64,000 nt of DNA from Peptococcaceae bacterium UBA5767 (GTDB lineage Bacteria > Bacillota > TC1 > UBA5767): positions 71,307 to 135,306 of the forward strand of contig DIET01000014.1 of the NCBI GenBank assembly GCA_002418765.1, read 5' to 3'. A program made the translations under genes and the position numbers. Shown here piece after piece: positions 53,355-63,262 of this stretch (position 1 is the first letter of the stretch; each line of letters begins with the position of its first letter). The notes beneath the pieces were generated by a model. It did no database searches and was not told the origin of the DNA. It saw only the letters and a list, made by a program, of their open reading frames with translations.

Positions 53355-54647
53355 TTAAGGATAAAATATACTGGCCGCTTTGTGAGCTCGAGCAATCAAC
53401 TGCTCTTCATCGATAGTACATAGCCTGCGGTCTTTCATCAGAAATTCACCATTCACCATGGTGTGCGTCACATCCTGAGATCCTGCGGCATATACGACAT
53501 CAGTCGGTGGATACAATCCAGGTTTCATATGAATTTGCTTGCTATCAATCAAAATCAAATCAGCTCTGTTCCCTACCGCGATTTGACCAATTTTTTGAAG
53601 TTTGAGTGCTTTGGCACCTTGTACCGTTGCCATAGAAAGAACTTGCTTGACTGGAATAGCCGTAGCATCACCATGAATGCCTTTTTGCAGCAAGGCAGCG
53701 AGTCTCATTTCATGAAAAAGAGACATGTTGTTGTTATTGGCCACGCCGTCCGTACCCAATCCTACCGTAATCCCCTTCTCTAACATTTTCTTTAACGGGG
53801 CAATACCAGAAGCCAATTTAAGATTGGCTGTTGGATTGTGTGAAACGCATACATCATTTTCATACAATATGTTGATATCATCGTCAGTAATATGTACACA
53901 ATGCGCTGCCAAGGTATGTGCTTGAAACAAGCCCAGATCCCGCAAGTAAGCAACAGGGGTCTTATGGTATCGTTCTTTATAATTCATTAATTCTTCGTTT
54001 GTTTCACTAATATGAATATTGAGTCCCATATCATGTTCGAGTGCTGCATCGCGTACCATCCTCATATCGTCATCATTAACAGTATAAGGCGCATGCGCAC
54101 TTACAAAAACACTGATCAAGCCCCTCGAATGATCAGCAAATCGCCCTTTGAGGGCAATATTTTCATCCAAATTCTGACGAGTTTTGTTCTCAACACTCAA
54201 AACAGCCCGAGACAAAACACCCCGCATCTTTGTTTTTATAAGGAGTTCCCCTAAAATTTCTTGCTTAAAATACATATCCAAAAATGAGGTCGTGCCCGAC
54301 CTGATCATCTCCGCCAATGCCATTTCATTGGCAATGCGAATCGTTTCATCTGTATGTTTGGCCTCTGCTGGCCAAATCACATCCTGCAGCCAAGACATCA
54401 GTGTCATATCTTCTGCCATACCTCGGAACAAACTCATAGCCAAATGGGTATGGCAGTTAACAAGGCCCGGCATCAATATATGATCCTTGGCATCAATGGT
54501 CTCATCCGGCAAAAACCCCTCCGGCAAATCGCCCACACCCACGATGGTATCTCCACTAACAGCCACATGGGCTATAAACCAAATAAGATGTTCTGAAGAG
54601 TCATCCGTCATAGGAATGACTTTGGCATTTCGAAACAAGATATTCAT
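53355..54647 (-). CDS. mtaD: Amidohydrolase, 5-methylthioadenosine/S-adenosylhomocysteine deaminase (MtaD) type
   Basis: 430 residues. Metal and catalytic residues are in place: NCHTHLAMSLFRG, HISETNEE, AHCVHITDDD and GTDGVANNNNMS. MtaD deaminates MTA, SAH or adenosine; guanine deaminase/TrzN-type relatives share the fold, so substrate is a family-level guess. The ATG at 54647 with a purine-rich GAGAGAG upstream gives the family start; a TTG at 54677 overlapping ftsY is an alternative. It lies between ftsY and ylxM. Confidence 0.9.
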   Translation of the reverse strand: MNILFRNAKVIPMTDDSSEHLIWFIAHVAVSGDTIVGVGDLPEGFLPDETIDAKDHILMPGLVNCHTHLAMSLFRGMAEDMTLMSWLQDVIWPAEAKHTDETIRIANEMALAEMIRSGTTSFLDMYFKQEILGELLIKTKMRGVLSRAVLSVENKTRQNLDENIALKGRFADHSRGLISVFVSAHAPYTVNDDDMRMVRDAALEHDMGLNIHISETNEELMNYKERYHKTPVAYLRDLGLFQAHTLAAHCVHITDDDINILYENDVCVSHNPTANLKLASGIAPLKKMLEKGITVGLGTDGVANNNNMSLFHEMRLAALLQKGIHGDATAIPVKQVLSMATVQGAKALKLQKIGQIAVGNRADLILIDSKQIHMKPGLYPPTDVVYAAGSQDVTHTMVNGEFLMKDRRLCTIDEEQLIARAHKAASIFYP

Positions 54648-54673
54648 ATCATCTCTCTCTTCTTCCTGGTGAT

Positions 54674-55582
54674 TCAAGAAAACAAGGTATCTGTATAATC
54701 CTTAGGATTAAAAGGTTTTAGATCTTCTTTATTCTCACCGACTCCAATCCATTTCACAGGAATATCAAGCCGGTCAGCAATAGGAATAACGATGCCACCT
54801 TTGGCGCTACCATCCAATTTGGTTAGAACAATCCCAGTAATCCCAGTAGCTTTATTGAATAATTTTGCCTGTTCTATGGCATTTTGCCCTGTAGAAGCAT
54901 CAAGAACCAGTAATGTTTCATGGGGTGCCCCGGGTAGCTCACGCTCAAGTACTCGTTTTATTTTCTTGATTTCTTCCATAAGATTGATCTTGGTATGTAA
55001 CCTGCCAGCCGTATCCACGATAAGAACATCCGCCTTCTTGGCTATTGCAGATTGCAACGCATCATAAGCTACTGCAGCAGGATCTGCTCCTTCCTTTTGC
55101 TTGATCAAGGAAACACCAATATCCTGCGACCATTTTTCCAACTGTTCTGTTGCTGCAGCCCGAAAGGTATCACCCGCGGCCAAGATAACCTTATTTCCCT
55201 GCTCTTTTAATTGATAGGCCATTTTGGCAATAGAAGTAGTCTTGCCGGCACCATTGACACCCACAACCAAGATAACTGTTAATGCATCCTTTTGTAGATT
55301 CATGCTGGGATTGTCATCGCCCAACATTTGTTGAATTTGTTTTTTAAGCATAGCAATGGCTTCGTGGGCTACTTCAATCTTTGATTCTTTGGTTTTTATC
55401 CGTAAAGTCTCCACCAGATCCATACTGGTTTGAACACCCAAATCTGCTTGGATAAGTATCTCTTCCAATTCTTCAAAGAATGAGTCATCCAGTTTTTTAT
55501 AGCCTGAAACCAACATTTCAATCCGATCAACCAAACCTGTTCTGGTTTTGGCCAGGCCCTTAATCAAGTAATCAATGATCAT
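54674..55582 (-). CDS. ftsY: Signal recognition particle receptor FtsY
   Basis: 302 residues: only the NG core, no long acidic N-terminal A domain, as in most Clostridia. GVNGAGKTTSIAKMAY (P-loop), DTAGRLHTK, TKLDGSAKGG. It docks SRP-ribosome complexes at the membrane. It follows smc by 14 bases in the rnc-smc-ftsY operon. Confidence 0.97.
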   Translation of the reverse strand: MIIDYLIKGLAKTRTGLVDRIEMLVSGYKKLDDSFFEELEEILIQADLGVQTSMDLVETLRIKTKESKIEVAHEAIAMLKKQIQQMLGDDNPSMNLQKDALTVILVVGVNGAGKTTSIAKMAYQLKEQGNKVILAAGDTFRAAATEQLEKWSQDIGVSLIKQKEGADPAAVAYDALQSAIAKKADVLIVDTAGRLHTKINLMEEIKKIKRVLERELPGAPHETLLVLDASTGQNAIEQAKLFNKATGITGIVLTKLDGSAKGGIVIPIADRLDIPVKWIGVGENKEDLKPFNPKDYTDTLFS

Positions 55583-55596
55583 AAATTCTCCTTGTA

Positions 55597-58500
55597 TTAT
55601 GAACGCATAGCAACGGCCTGATTGGGATCTTGCAATCGCACAGAAACCATTTTGGTAATGCCTGATTTTTTATCCATGGTCACCCCAAACAAACTGTCTG
55701 AATTTTCTATCGTTCCTTGTCTGTGTGAAATCACTACAAACTGAGTATGCTTCGCAAACTCCCGCAAATAATTGGAAAAATGATTGACATTCACTTCGTC
55801 TAAAGCAGCATCGATTTCATCCAAAACACAAAAAGGTGACGGTTTGATTTTTAAAAAAGCAAACAACAACGCAATGGCCGTAAGTGCCTTTTCTCCTCCT
55901 GAAAGCAAATTCATATGTTTGAGTCCCTTCCCAGGAGGTTTGGCTTCAATATCAACACCTGTATTGAGCAAATCTTCAGGTTCCGTCAAAAACAGAGAAG
56001 CTTCTCCTCCATCAAATAACTTGCTGAATGATTCCTTGAAGGCCTCGGCGATCTCCTGAAAACTCTTCTTAAAACGCTCAACCATCACGCCATCGATTTC
56101 CGCAATAACCTGATCTAGCTTCTCGATACTGTTGCGAAGATCCATCTCTTGCATCATCAAAAAATCAAAACGCTCTTTAACACGTGCATACTCATCAATG
56201 GCAGCGATATTCACTGTGCCCAAAAAAGCCATTTCTCGTTTGAGATCTTTAAGTCGTTTTTCAGCAATCTTCAAATCATCAATATCACGTTTACGTATTA
56301 AAGCCTCTGCAAAAGCAATATCATGCTTTTCTTCCAATCGTCTGTGTTTGTTCTCAAGATCGGTCTCCTGTTTCGCCATCGTAACAAGATGGCCATTGAG
56401 CAACTTACTCTTTTCAGATAGCTGCTTCCTCATTTCCTTACTGCCCGTTGCCTTTTGATTGATGGAATCAGCCAACAAATCCTTCTTTACTTTCTGATCT
56501 TGGATAGAAAAAGTCAATTCTTCTATCACGTTCCCCATATCCTCGATTTGAGCATTAATTTTTAAGATTTTCTCATCATGCTCCGAAGATTCATCTAAGA
56601 TCTTTTTCAGTTCACTATCCAGGTTTGTTAATCTCTCATAAATCTCTTCAGATTGCCCATAATAGACTGATAAAGCATCCTTCAAGGCACTCTCTTTTTC
56701 TTGCAAAGAAACTCTTTCCAAATGAAGTTCTTGCAGTTCTTGTCTCTTGTTTTCCAGAGTACTGACAACTTCTGTATACTCTAAGTCGCTGGCTTTTAAC
56801 GTCTCTTCCAACTCAATTTTGTGTTTTTCTGCTCCATGCATTTTTTTCTTCAGCATAGACTCATTGTCTAAAATATCACGTCTTTGCCTGGAAATTTCTT
56901 GCTGATCCATAGAAAAAATTTCCAACGACTCTTCCTGAGCCAACAGCAATTTCTGTAAATATTCCTTTTCCTGACTTTTGCTAAGCAACTGATCCTCTTC
57001 TGCTTTCATTTGCTGATTGATTTGGCTGATCTTTTGTGCATTCACTTCCATTTTCTGAGCCAATTCAGCGAAATCCCTATTTGCCGCACTCTTGCTTGCC
57101 GTCAAGCGATTAATCTGCTTTTCCAATTCTTGAATTTCCACTTTTCTGACAAGAATACTCGATCCTTTTTGTTCTATTTGCCCCCCGCTAATGGATCCAC
57201 CAGGATGGATCACATCGCCTTCTAATGTCACAATTTTCAACCCCTGATTGGCAATTTTAGATGCTTTTACAGCCCAATCCAAATCCTTGGCTACCAAAAC
57301 AGATCCCAAAAGGTGCTCAATTGCCGGTCGAACGAATGGTTCAAATCGAATAAGAGAACTAGCAGTTCCCAAAATCCCCTCTAATTCTAAAACCGCCATG
57401 TTTCGTTCATGTAAGGGCCTAGGGACAATGGTATCCAGCGGCAAAAATGTGGCTCTCCCACCTTTGACCCTTTTCAAATGAGCTATGGCATGTTGAGCTG
57501 CCTTCTGATCAGATACCACCAAATCCTGTATGGAATTGCCCAAGCCAATTTCAATGGCTTTGACATATTCTTTATCGATATCGATTAAATCGGCAATAAC
57601 ACCACGAACTCCTTCGAATCCACTCACTGATTCTTTCTTTGCTTTCAGAACTGTCTTCACTCCATAGAAGTAGCCTTCATGCTCATTTTGAATATCTTCC
57701 AGTACTTTTTTTTTGGATAGCGCAGTTTGCAGCTCTTTTTCCTGTTGAGCCAAACTTTCTTGCATGACCAGCGCATCCTTTGACTGGATCTGGTAAATAT
57801 TTTTAATTTCTTCTTGTTCTTGGCTAGTAGATTGCACCCTCTGTTCCAGTTCCATAACAGATTGGGTAACAATCTCCATTTCCTTTCTCAAACCTTCAAC
57901 TCTTTGGCTTATTTTGAGAGCCTCTTCCTTACTCTTATCTTCTTGCGTCAAGGTAGCTTCCTTGGCGTAAAGAACCTTGTTGTATTCATTATGCAAACTG
58001 GCCAAAAATTGCATTTCATCCAAAAATTGGGCGTTCAAATGCTCCATTTCCATCGCCTTTTGATCTTTTCTTTGAGACAAAAAGGTGATGGAATTGGTCA
58101 ATTCATCGATGGCTATAGTCTTGGCTTCCAATGCCTTGACCAGCCAATCATGTTTTTCAATTTTTTCTTGGTGCACAGCATGCAGACTTTCCATTTTGTG
58201 ATTCTGCCACTGCATTTCTTCCTCTATTTTACTCCGACGCAACTGCAGATTTTGCAGCATGGTCTCCGACAACTCCAGTTGGCTATGAAGATGACCTGCA
58301 CTATTTCGCAGTTCATAAAGCTTTCCTTGCCTTAAAGACATATCTTCATTAAGCTTATCCATATTCAAGCGTTCGGTCTCAAAGGTTGCTTCTTCCATGG
58401 CTATGTTGGATTCGAGTTCACTTGTCTCCATCTCCAGAAGTTGGATCTGTGTATCCATTTCCAATCGAATTTCGTTGCCGCGCTCGATATCACGAACCAA

Positions 58501-59187
58501 GATATTGATATCTAGATCATCTAATTCATCCTTAATATCCAGATAATTTTGGGCTTTTTCAGCCTCTTCACCTAAAGGTTCAAGATTTACACTGAGTTCT
58601 GAAATAATATCCATGACCCGCAATAAATTCTGTTCTGTATTGGCTATTTTCCGCTGAGCTTCATTTTTCCTGTTTCTGTATTTGACGATGCCTGCCAATT
58701 CCTCAATCATGGCCCTTCGATCTTCAGGTTTTGCGGTAATAATTTCATCTACCCTACCCTGACCAATCATGGCAAAGGAATCCCTTCCAATTCCGGTATC
58801 ATGAAAGAGCATTTGAATATCTTTCAGTCGACAAGAATTCTTATTGATATAGAATTCACTTTCACCAGAACGATAAGCTTTCCTGGTGATCGTCACTTCT
58901 TCATAAGGAAGAGAAAGAATACCTTCTTGATTATCCATAGTGATAGATACCGCCGCCATACCTAAAGGCTTATGGGTGTCACTCCCTGAAAAAATGACAT
59001 CTTCGACCCTAGCGCCTCGAAGAGTCTTGATTCTTTGTTCTCCCATCACCCACATCATGGCATCAGAAATATTGCTTTTCCCACTACCATTGGGACCAAC
59101 TATGGTTGATATGCCATCATTGAACTCCAAAGCAGTTTTGTCAGCAAATGATTTAAATCCGTGCAACTCAAACTTTTTTAAGAACAT
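55597..59187 (-). CDS. smc: Chromosome segregation protein SMC
   Basis: 1196 residues. Walker A GPNGSGKSN (31-39) in the N-terminal head, then long coiled coils broken by a hinge near 510-660 (GVRGVIADLIDIDKEYVKAIEIGLG), and the C-terminal head with LSGGEKALTAIALLFA and VLDEIDAALDE. SMC with ScpA/ScpB extrudes DNA loops for chromosome organisation. All ATPase motifs are intact. Confidence 0.98.
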   Translation of the reverse strand: MFLKKFELHGFKSFADKTALEFNDGISTIVGPNGSGKSNISDAMMWVMGEQRIKTLRGARVEDVIFSGSDTHKPLGMAAVSITMDNQEGILSLPYEEVTITRKAYRSGESEFYINKNSCRLKDIQMLFHDTGIGRDSFAMIGQGRVDEIITAKPEDRRAMIEELAGIVKYRNRKNEAQRKIANTEQNLLRVMDIISELSVNLEPLGEEAEKAQNYLDIKDELDDLDINILVRDIERGNEIRLEMDTQIQLLEMETSELESNIAMEEATFETERLNMDKLNEDMSLRQGKLYELRNSAGHLHSQLELSETMLQNLQLRRSKIEEEMQWQNHKMESLHAVHQEKIEKHDWLVKALEAKTIAIDELTNSITFLSQRKDQKAMEMEHLNAQFLDEMQFLASLHNEYNKVLYAKEATLTQEDKSKEEALKISQRVEGLRKEMEIVTQSVMELEQRVQSTSQEQEEIKNIYQIQSKDALVMQESLAQQEKELQTALSKKKVLEDIQNEHEGYFYGVKTVLKAKKESVSGFEGVRGVIADLIDIDKEYVKAIEIGLGNSIQDLVVSDQKAAQHAIAHLKRVKGGRATFLPLDTIVPRPLHERNMAVLELEGILGTASSLIRFEPFVRPAIEHLLGSVLVAKDLDWAVKASKIANQGLKIVTLEGDVIHPGGSISGGQIEQKGSSILVRKVEIQELEKQINRLTASKSAANRDFAELAQKMEVNAQKISQINQQMKAEEDQLLSKSQEKEYLQKLLLAQEESLEIFSMDQQEISRQRRDILDNESMLKKKMHGAEKHKIELEETLKASDLEYTEVVSTLENKRQELQELHLERVSLQEKESALKDALSVYYGQSEEIYERLTNLDSELKKILDESSEHDEKILKINAQIEDMGNVIEELTFSIQDQKVKKDLLADSINQKATGSKEMRKQLSEKSKLLNGHLVTMAKQETDLENKHRRLEEKHDIAFAEALIRKRDIDDLKIAEKRLKDLKREMAFLGTVNIAAIDEYARVKERFDFLMMQEMDLRNSIEKLDQVIAEIDGVMVERFKKSFQEIAEAFKESFSKLFDGGEASLFLTEPEDLLNTGVDIEAKPPGKGLKHMNLLSGGEKALTAIALLFAFLKIKPSPFCVLDEIDAALDEVNVNHFSNYLREFAKHTQFVVISHRQGTIENSDSLFGVTMDKKSGITKMVSVRLQDPNQAVAMRS

Positions 59188-59195
59188 AATATCTC

Positions 59196-59897
59196 CTAAT
59201 GAACACTTGCAAAGTAATCAATGGCCAAAACAGCAGCCTGCCTTTCAGCATCTTTCTTGTTTTTTCCTCTGCCCAATGCAATGATCTCATCATCCCAAAG
59301 CACACCACAAGTAAAATTTTTGTCATGATCCGGGCCACGCTCTTCGAGTAGCCTGTAGGTAACGTTTCTCTTATATTTTTCTTGCACCATCTCTTGTAGC
59401 GTAGTCTTAGGATCTTTGTATCCTGTTTCAATAATCTGTTGTAATACAGGTCTCATTAAGGAAATCACAAAATCAGAAAGAATGCGAAAATCACAGCATA
59501 AATACAATCCACCCAAAAAGGCTTCAAACGCATCCGCTAGAATTGACATCCTATATCGTCCTCCTGATTTTTCCTCCCCTTTGCCCAACATCAGTAAATC
59601 AGGAAAATGAAGATCCAATGCCAACTGCGCAAGCGTTGTTTCTGAAACCGCTACTCCTCTGATGCTTGAAAGAGTCCCTTCGTTTTTCGCTGGGTATTCA
59701 CGATAGAGCATTTCTCCTACCACTAAACCTAATACCGCATCTCCTAAAAATTCCAAACGTTGATTGTCCTTGTGTTTTTGTCCCTGTTCCAAAGCATAAG
59801 TTGGATGAACAAAAGCCAACCTCAAGATGGGATCTTGGATATCCGAACCAATTCTTTGCATCAAATATGTCCAGGCTTTTTCTTGTACTTCGTCCAT
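59196..59897 (-). CDS. rnc: Ribonuclease III
   Basis: 233 residues. RNase III domain signature RLEFLGDAVLGLVVGEMLY, second metal block ADAFEAFLGGLYL, then a C-terminal dsRNA-binding domain (DPKTTLQEMVQEKYKRNVTY ... GRGKNKKDAERQAAVLAI). It processes rRNA and dsRNA. The ATG at 59897 gives the usual start; the frame remains open to 59945. smc follows by eight bases. Confidence 0.96.
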   Translation of the reverse strand: MDEVQEKAWTYLMQRIGSDIQDPILRLAFVHPTYALEQGQKHKDNQRLEFLGDAVLGLVVGEMLYREYPAKNEGTLSSIRGVAVSETTLAQLALDLHFPDLLMLGKGEEKSGGRYRMSILADAFEAFLGGLYLCCDFRILSDFVISLMRPVLQQIIETGYKDPKTTLQEMVQEKYKRNVTYRLLEERGPDHDKNFTCGVLWDDEIIALGRGKNKKDAERQAAVLAIDYFASVH

Positions 59898-59916
59898 ACT
59901 ATCCCCCGCAATAACT

Positions 59917-59940
59917 ATCCCGTAGCATGCACTACGGGAT
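59917..59940 (-). terminator. Hairpin between acpP and rnc
   Basis: Nine-base-pair perfect stem ATCCCGTAG (59917-59925)/CTACGGGAT (59932-59940), six bases after the acpP stop. No T run follows, so it may stabilise the acpP mRNA 3' end or act as a processing site rather than stop transcription. Confidence 0.55.
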
Positions 59941-59945
59941 TCCAA

Positions 59946-60179
59946 TTATTCTTTAATTTTCCCTTTAACCAAATCGATGGCAGCCTCGATACTGTTGATG
60001 TCTTCAATCTCCTCATCCGATATCTCAATTTCAAATTCCTGCTCAATGGCCATGATCAGTTCTACCAAATCAAGAGAATCTACATCCAGGGATGACAAAT
60101 CGGTGTCCAACGGCATCTCTGTAAAATCGAGTTCCAATTGTTCCGTGGCAATGGCAATAATCTTTTCTTCTGGTTTCAT
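59946..60179 (-). CDS. acpP: Acyl carrier protein
   Basis: 77 residues, acidic, four-helix. S35 in DVDSLDLVEL receives 4'-phosphopantetheine. It carries acyl chains in fatty acid synthesis. It directly follows plsX; the fabD/fabG genes often found between plsX and acpP are absent here. Confidence 0.96.
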   Translation of the reverse strand: MKPEEKIIAIATEQLELDFTEMPLDTDLSSLDVDSLDLVELIMAIEQEFEIEISDEEIEDINSIEAAIDLVKGKIKE

Positions 60180-60188
60180 GGTTAAACC

Positions 60189-61172
60189 CTATCCTTTCAT
60201 CTGTTTCCTGATAACATCAACATAGTGTGCATCCACTTCATATCGTGCTGCCCGTATGGCACTAACTACCGCCTTCGCATTAGAAGAGCCATGACAAATG
60301 ATACTGATGCCATCAATACCAAGAAGAGGCGCTCCTCCATATTCTGTCGAATCCAAACGTTTTTTCAATTCAAGAAAACCACTTCTGATCAACATAGCAC
60401 CGATTTTGCGGTACCAGGTGGAAGTCAGACTATCTTTGATCATAGAAAAAATGGTTTTGGATAATCCCTCTGATAATTTTAAAATCACATTACCTGTAAA
60501 CCCATCACAAATCATGACATCTGTCTCACCCATGGGAATATCTTTGCCTTCAATGTTACCTATGAAATGAATCCTATTGTCGTCCTTGAGTAGCAGAAAT
60601 GCTTCTTTGTTGGTATCTGTTCCCTTTTTATCCTCACTGCCATTGCTGATCAGTCCCACTCTCGGGGAATCGATATGCAATACCTCTTGTGCATAAATAC
60701 TCCCCATAATGGCAAACTGGTTCAGTTGTTCTGCATCAGCCATAGGATTGGCTCCAGCATCGACAAGAAGCTTCATCCCCTGCAAGGTAGGATAATAAAT
60801 ACATATCGCCGGCCTTTTGATGCCCTTGATACGTCCGATGTGAAAAATCGAAGCGGCAAGCTGTGCTCCTGTGCTGCCAGCAGACACCAGTGCATCCGCC
60901 TTTTTCTCTCCCACCAATTTGGCGGCAACCACCATCGAGGATCCATTTTTGTGTCTCACCGCTCTTGCAGGGTCTTCTTCCATGGATATCGTATCTGGTG
61001 CATGCACAATTTCAATGTAAGGATTAGGAGCATAATGCTGCAGTTCCTTCTGTAAAATATCTCTATCTCCGACAAGATAAATGAACGTATCTTGATTGGC
61101 TGACTGAACGGCACCTTTAACGATTTCATACGGTGCATAATCACCACCAAAGGCATCTAATGCAATCTTCAT
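60189..61172 (-). CDS. plsX: Phosphate acyltransferase PlsX
   Basis: 327 residues. Family blocks: IALDAFGGDYAPYEIVKGAV, RHKNGSSMVVAAKLV, SAGSTGAQLAASIFHIGRIKGIKRPAI and CDGFTGNVILKLSEG. PlsX makes acyl-phosphate from acyl-ACP for phospholipid synthesis (PlsY pathway). It lies between rpmF and acpP, the normal order. Confidence 0.97.
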   Translation of the reverse strand: MKIALDAFGGDYAPYEIVKGAVQSANQDTFIYLVGDRDILQKELQHYAPNPYIEIVHAPDTISMEEDPARAVRHKNGSSMVVAAKLVGEKKADALVSAGSTGAQLAASIFHIGRIKGIKRPAICIYYPTLQGMKLLVDAGANPMADAEQLNQFAIMGSIYAQEVLHIDSPRVGLISNGSEDKKGTDTNKEAFLLLKDDNRIHFIGNIEGKDIPMGETDVMICDGFTGNVILKLSEGLSKTIFSMIKDSLTSTWYRKIGAMLIRSGFLELKKRLDSTEYGGAPLLGIDGISIICHGSSNAKAVVSAIRAARYEVDAHYVDVIRKQMKG

Positions 61173-61198
61173 TCACGGTCACCCCCATATCTATTATG

Positions 61199-61227
61199 AG
61201 TTTAACTGAATTCGTAATATCTTTCAA
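61199..61227 (-). promoter_or_regulatory. Promoter of plsX-acpP
   Basis: On the minus strand TTGAAA (61227-61222), 17-base spacer, TAAACT (61204-61199). It begins at the T run of the rpmF terminator. No FapR-type operator was recognised. Confidence 0.5.
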
Positions 61228-61254
61228 GAAAAAAGAACCGCAACCTGCGGTTCT
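61226..61254 (-). terminator. Terminator after rpmF
   Basis: Nine-base-pair stem AGAACCGCA/TGCGGTTCT (61234-61254 region), then TTTTTTCTTG on the minus strand. Confidence 0.85.
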
Positions 61255-61267
61255 CATATCTGGTAAA

Positions 61268-61459
61268 TTATTTTTTTGCGGTCTCAACGGTTACCACTTT
61301 TTTCCCGTTATAGTATCCACAAGATGGACACGCTCTGTGGGGCTTTTTCAACTCATGACACTGTGGACACTCTGAGAGGTTTGGAGCCACCAATTGAGCC
61401 CAGATTGAACGTCTCTTATTCTTTCTGGCCTTTGAATGTCTTCTTTTTTGTACTCCCAT
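61268..61459 (-). CDS. rpmF: 50S ribosomal protein L32
   Basis: 63 residues beginning MGVQKRRHSKARKNKRR. CPQC and CPSC pairs (SECPQCHELKKPHRACPSCGYY) mark the zinc-binding C+ form. It follows yceD by 15 bases. AGGAGG precedes the ATG at 61459. Confidence 0.97.
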   Translation of the reverse strand: MGVQKRRHSKARKNKRRSIWAQLVAPNLSECPQCHELKKPHRACPSCGYYNGKKVVTVETAKK

Positions 61460-61474
61460 CACCATGCCTCCTCT

Positions 61475-61975
61475 CTATTCCTCAGAAATGAGGTTTTTTA
61501 ATATTTCCATTCTTGGATCAACTTCGTCCACTTCACACGAACAAGGGCCTTCGTTTAAATCTGCACCACAGTGGGCACAAAGGCCTAAGCAATCCTCTTG
61601 GCAAATCGAATTCATCGATATCTTCAACAAAACACCATCGTGAATCATTTGATCCATTTCCAATTGATTTCCATTATACGTCTTATAGAAATCAATGTCA
61701 TCAACTTTTTTAAACTCAGGATAGAAGATTTCGTCCAATACCAAATCCAACGTCTCCTGATACGGTTTCAAACAACGATCACAGATCAGTTCCATCACAA
61801 CAACAGCATCGCCTTGAAAGTAAAGGTCGCCATCGATATTTCTCATTTTGCCATGCAGTCGAACTGGTTTTAAAAAAGTTACCTGACGCCCAGAAATGGA
61901 TCCAATATCTTCTTCCAGTTCAACGTTTATCTCACTGCCAGGCTTGCTTCGAATTTTCGATATATCAAGTTGCAT
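61475..61975 (-). CDS. yceD: YceD/DUF177 family protein
   Basis: 166 residues. ICDRCLKPYQETLDL is the family motif, and the C-terminal CQEDCLGLCAHCGADLNEGPCSCE holds a cysteine-rich metal-site candidate before the DPRMEILKNL end. In many bacteria yceD is paired with rpmF and contributes to 23S rRNA maturation. First gene of yceD-rpmF. Confidence 0.95.
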   Translation of the reverse strand: MQLDISKIRSKPGSEINVELEEDIGSISGRQVTFLKPVRLHGKMRNIDGDLYFQGDAVVVMELICDRCLKPYQETLDLVLDEIFYPEFKKVDDIDFYKTYNGNQLEMDQMIHDGVLLKISMNSICQEDCLGLCAHCGADLNEGPCSCEVDEVDPRMEILKNLISEE

Positions 61976-62009
61976 GTCTTGTCCCTACCATTTCAACCAC
62001 ACTTCAGAC

Positions 62010-62038
62010 ATTATAACGGAGGTCCAGACATTTGGCAA
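62010..62038 (-). promoter_or_regulatory. Promoter of yceD-rpmF
   Basis: On the minus strand TTGCCA (62038-62033), 17-base spacer, TATAAT (62015-62010). It begins five bases after the ackA stop. Confidence 0.8.
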
Positions 62039-62042
62039 GGAG

Positions 62043-63233
62043 CTAACCAACAATTCTGACTGTTTCTCTGGCAATCACCAATTCCTCGTTGGTAGGAATG
62101 ACCATAACCTTAACCCGGGAATCATCTGCTGAAATAATCTGTTCTTTTCCACGAATCTTGTTTTTTTCTGGATCCAGCTTGACTCCCAAATAATCTAAAT
62201 CCTTCAGTGATTCAGCTCGTGTGAAATCTGAATTCTCACCGATGCCAGCTGTAAATACGATAGCATCAACACCATTCATGACAGCAGCATACTTGCCTAT
62301 ATAGCCTTTGATACGATAATGGAATATATCCAAGGTCATTTTGGCTCGTTTATTACCCTGAGAAGAGGCCACTTCCAGATCACGGAAATCACTGGAAATT
62401 CCTGATAGACCTAAAGCGCCACTCTCTTTGTTTAAAATTGTATCGACATCCTGGCAAGTTATTTTTTCTTTGCTGGTTAGATAAAAAATAATGGCTGGAT
62501 CAATATCACCACACCTGGTACCCATCACCAATCCAGGTAGTGGAGTAAAACCCATAGAAGTATCAATAGACACGCCTTGATCTACGGCAGCCAAACTGGC
62601 TCCATTGCCCAAGTGACAGGTGATAATCTTTAGATCTTTAATATCTTTCCCTAACAGTTCAGCTGCTCTACTGGACACAAATTGATGGGATGGGCCATGG
62701 AAACCATACCTTCTGATTCTATAATCCTCATAGTACTTGTAAGGAATGGCATACATATAAGCTTCTGGAGGCATTGAATTATGAAACGCTGTATCGAACG
62801 TACCCACATTGGGCACACCTGGCAATACTTTTTGTATGGCCTCAATGCCAATAATTTGGGGTGGATTATGTAAAGGAGCCAATTCACTCAAATCCTTGAT
62901 TTTGGCTACAACATCCGCATCAATCAATGTAGAATCACTAAAATACTCGCCACCATGAGCTATACGATGGCCTACAGCCATAATTTCCTCGATGCTAGCG
63001 ATCACCCCATAGGTATCGTCTGTAAGCGCTTCCAAAAGCATCTCTATGCCTTGAATATGTTTTGATACATCTTTTTCAACAACAATTTTCTTGCCCTTAG
63101 CTTTATGTGTCAATAATGATCCAGGTATTCCAATTCGTTCAACCAATCCCTTGGCCATAACGGATTCATCTTCCATGTTAAGCAATTGATATTTGATGGA
63201 AGAGCTTCCACAGTTAATTACCAATACTTTCAT
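62043..63233 (-). CDS. ackA: Acetate kinase
   Basis: 396 residues. VLVINCGSSSIKYQLLNM at the N terminus, VGHRIAHGGEYFSDS, FDTAFHNSMP and CHLGNGASLAAVDQG are the ASKHA-fold signatures. It makes ATP from acetyl phosphate in fermentation; pta is not in the window. Its AGGGGAGG site is strong. Confidence 0.98.
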   Translation of the reverse strand: MKVLVINCGSSSIKYQLLNMEDESVMAKGLVERIGIPGSLLTHKAKGKKIVVEKDVSKHIQGIEMLLEALTDDTYGVIASIEEIMAVGHRIAHGGEYFSDSTLIDADVVAKIKDLSELAPLHNPPQIIGIEAIQKVLPGVPNVGTFDTAFHNSMPPEAYMYAIPYKYYEDYRIRRYGFHGPSHQFVSSRAAELLGKDIKDLKIITCHLGNGASLAAVDQGVSIDTSMGFTPLPGLVMGTRCGDIDPAIIFYLTSKEKITCQDVDTILNKESGALGLSGISSDFRDLEVASSQGNKRAKMTLDIFHYRIKGYIGKYAAVMNGVDAIVFTAGIGENSDFTRAESLKDLDYLGVKLDPEKNKIRGKEQIISADDSRVKVMVIPTNEELVIARETVRIVG

Positions 63234-63262
63234 TCATTCCTCCCCTATTCCCCTATTCTAGT

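Noticed and set aside
57814..58335. Plus-strand frame of 173 codons opposite smc
   Set aside because: Antisense to the SMC coiled coil; Leu/Phe-rich composition is the mirror of Glu/Lys/Gln heptads.
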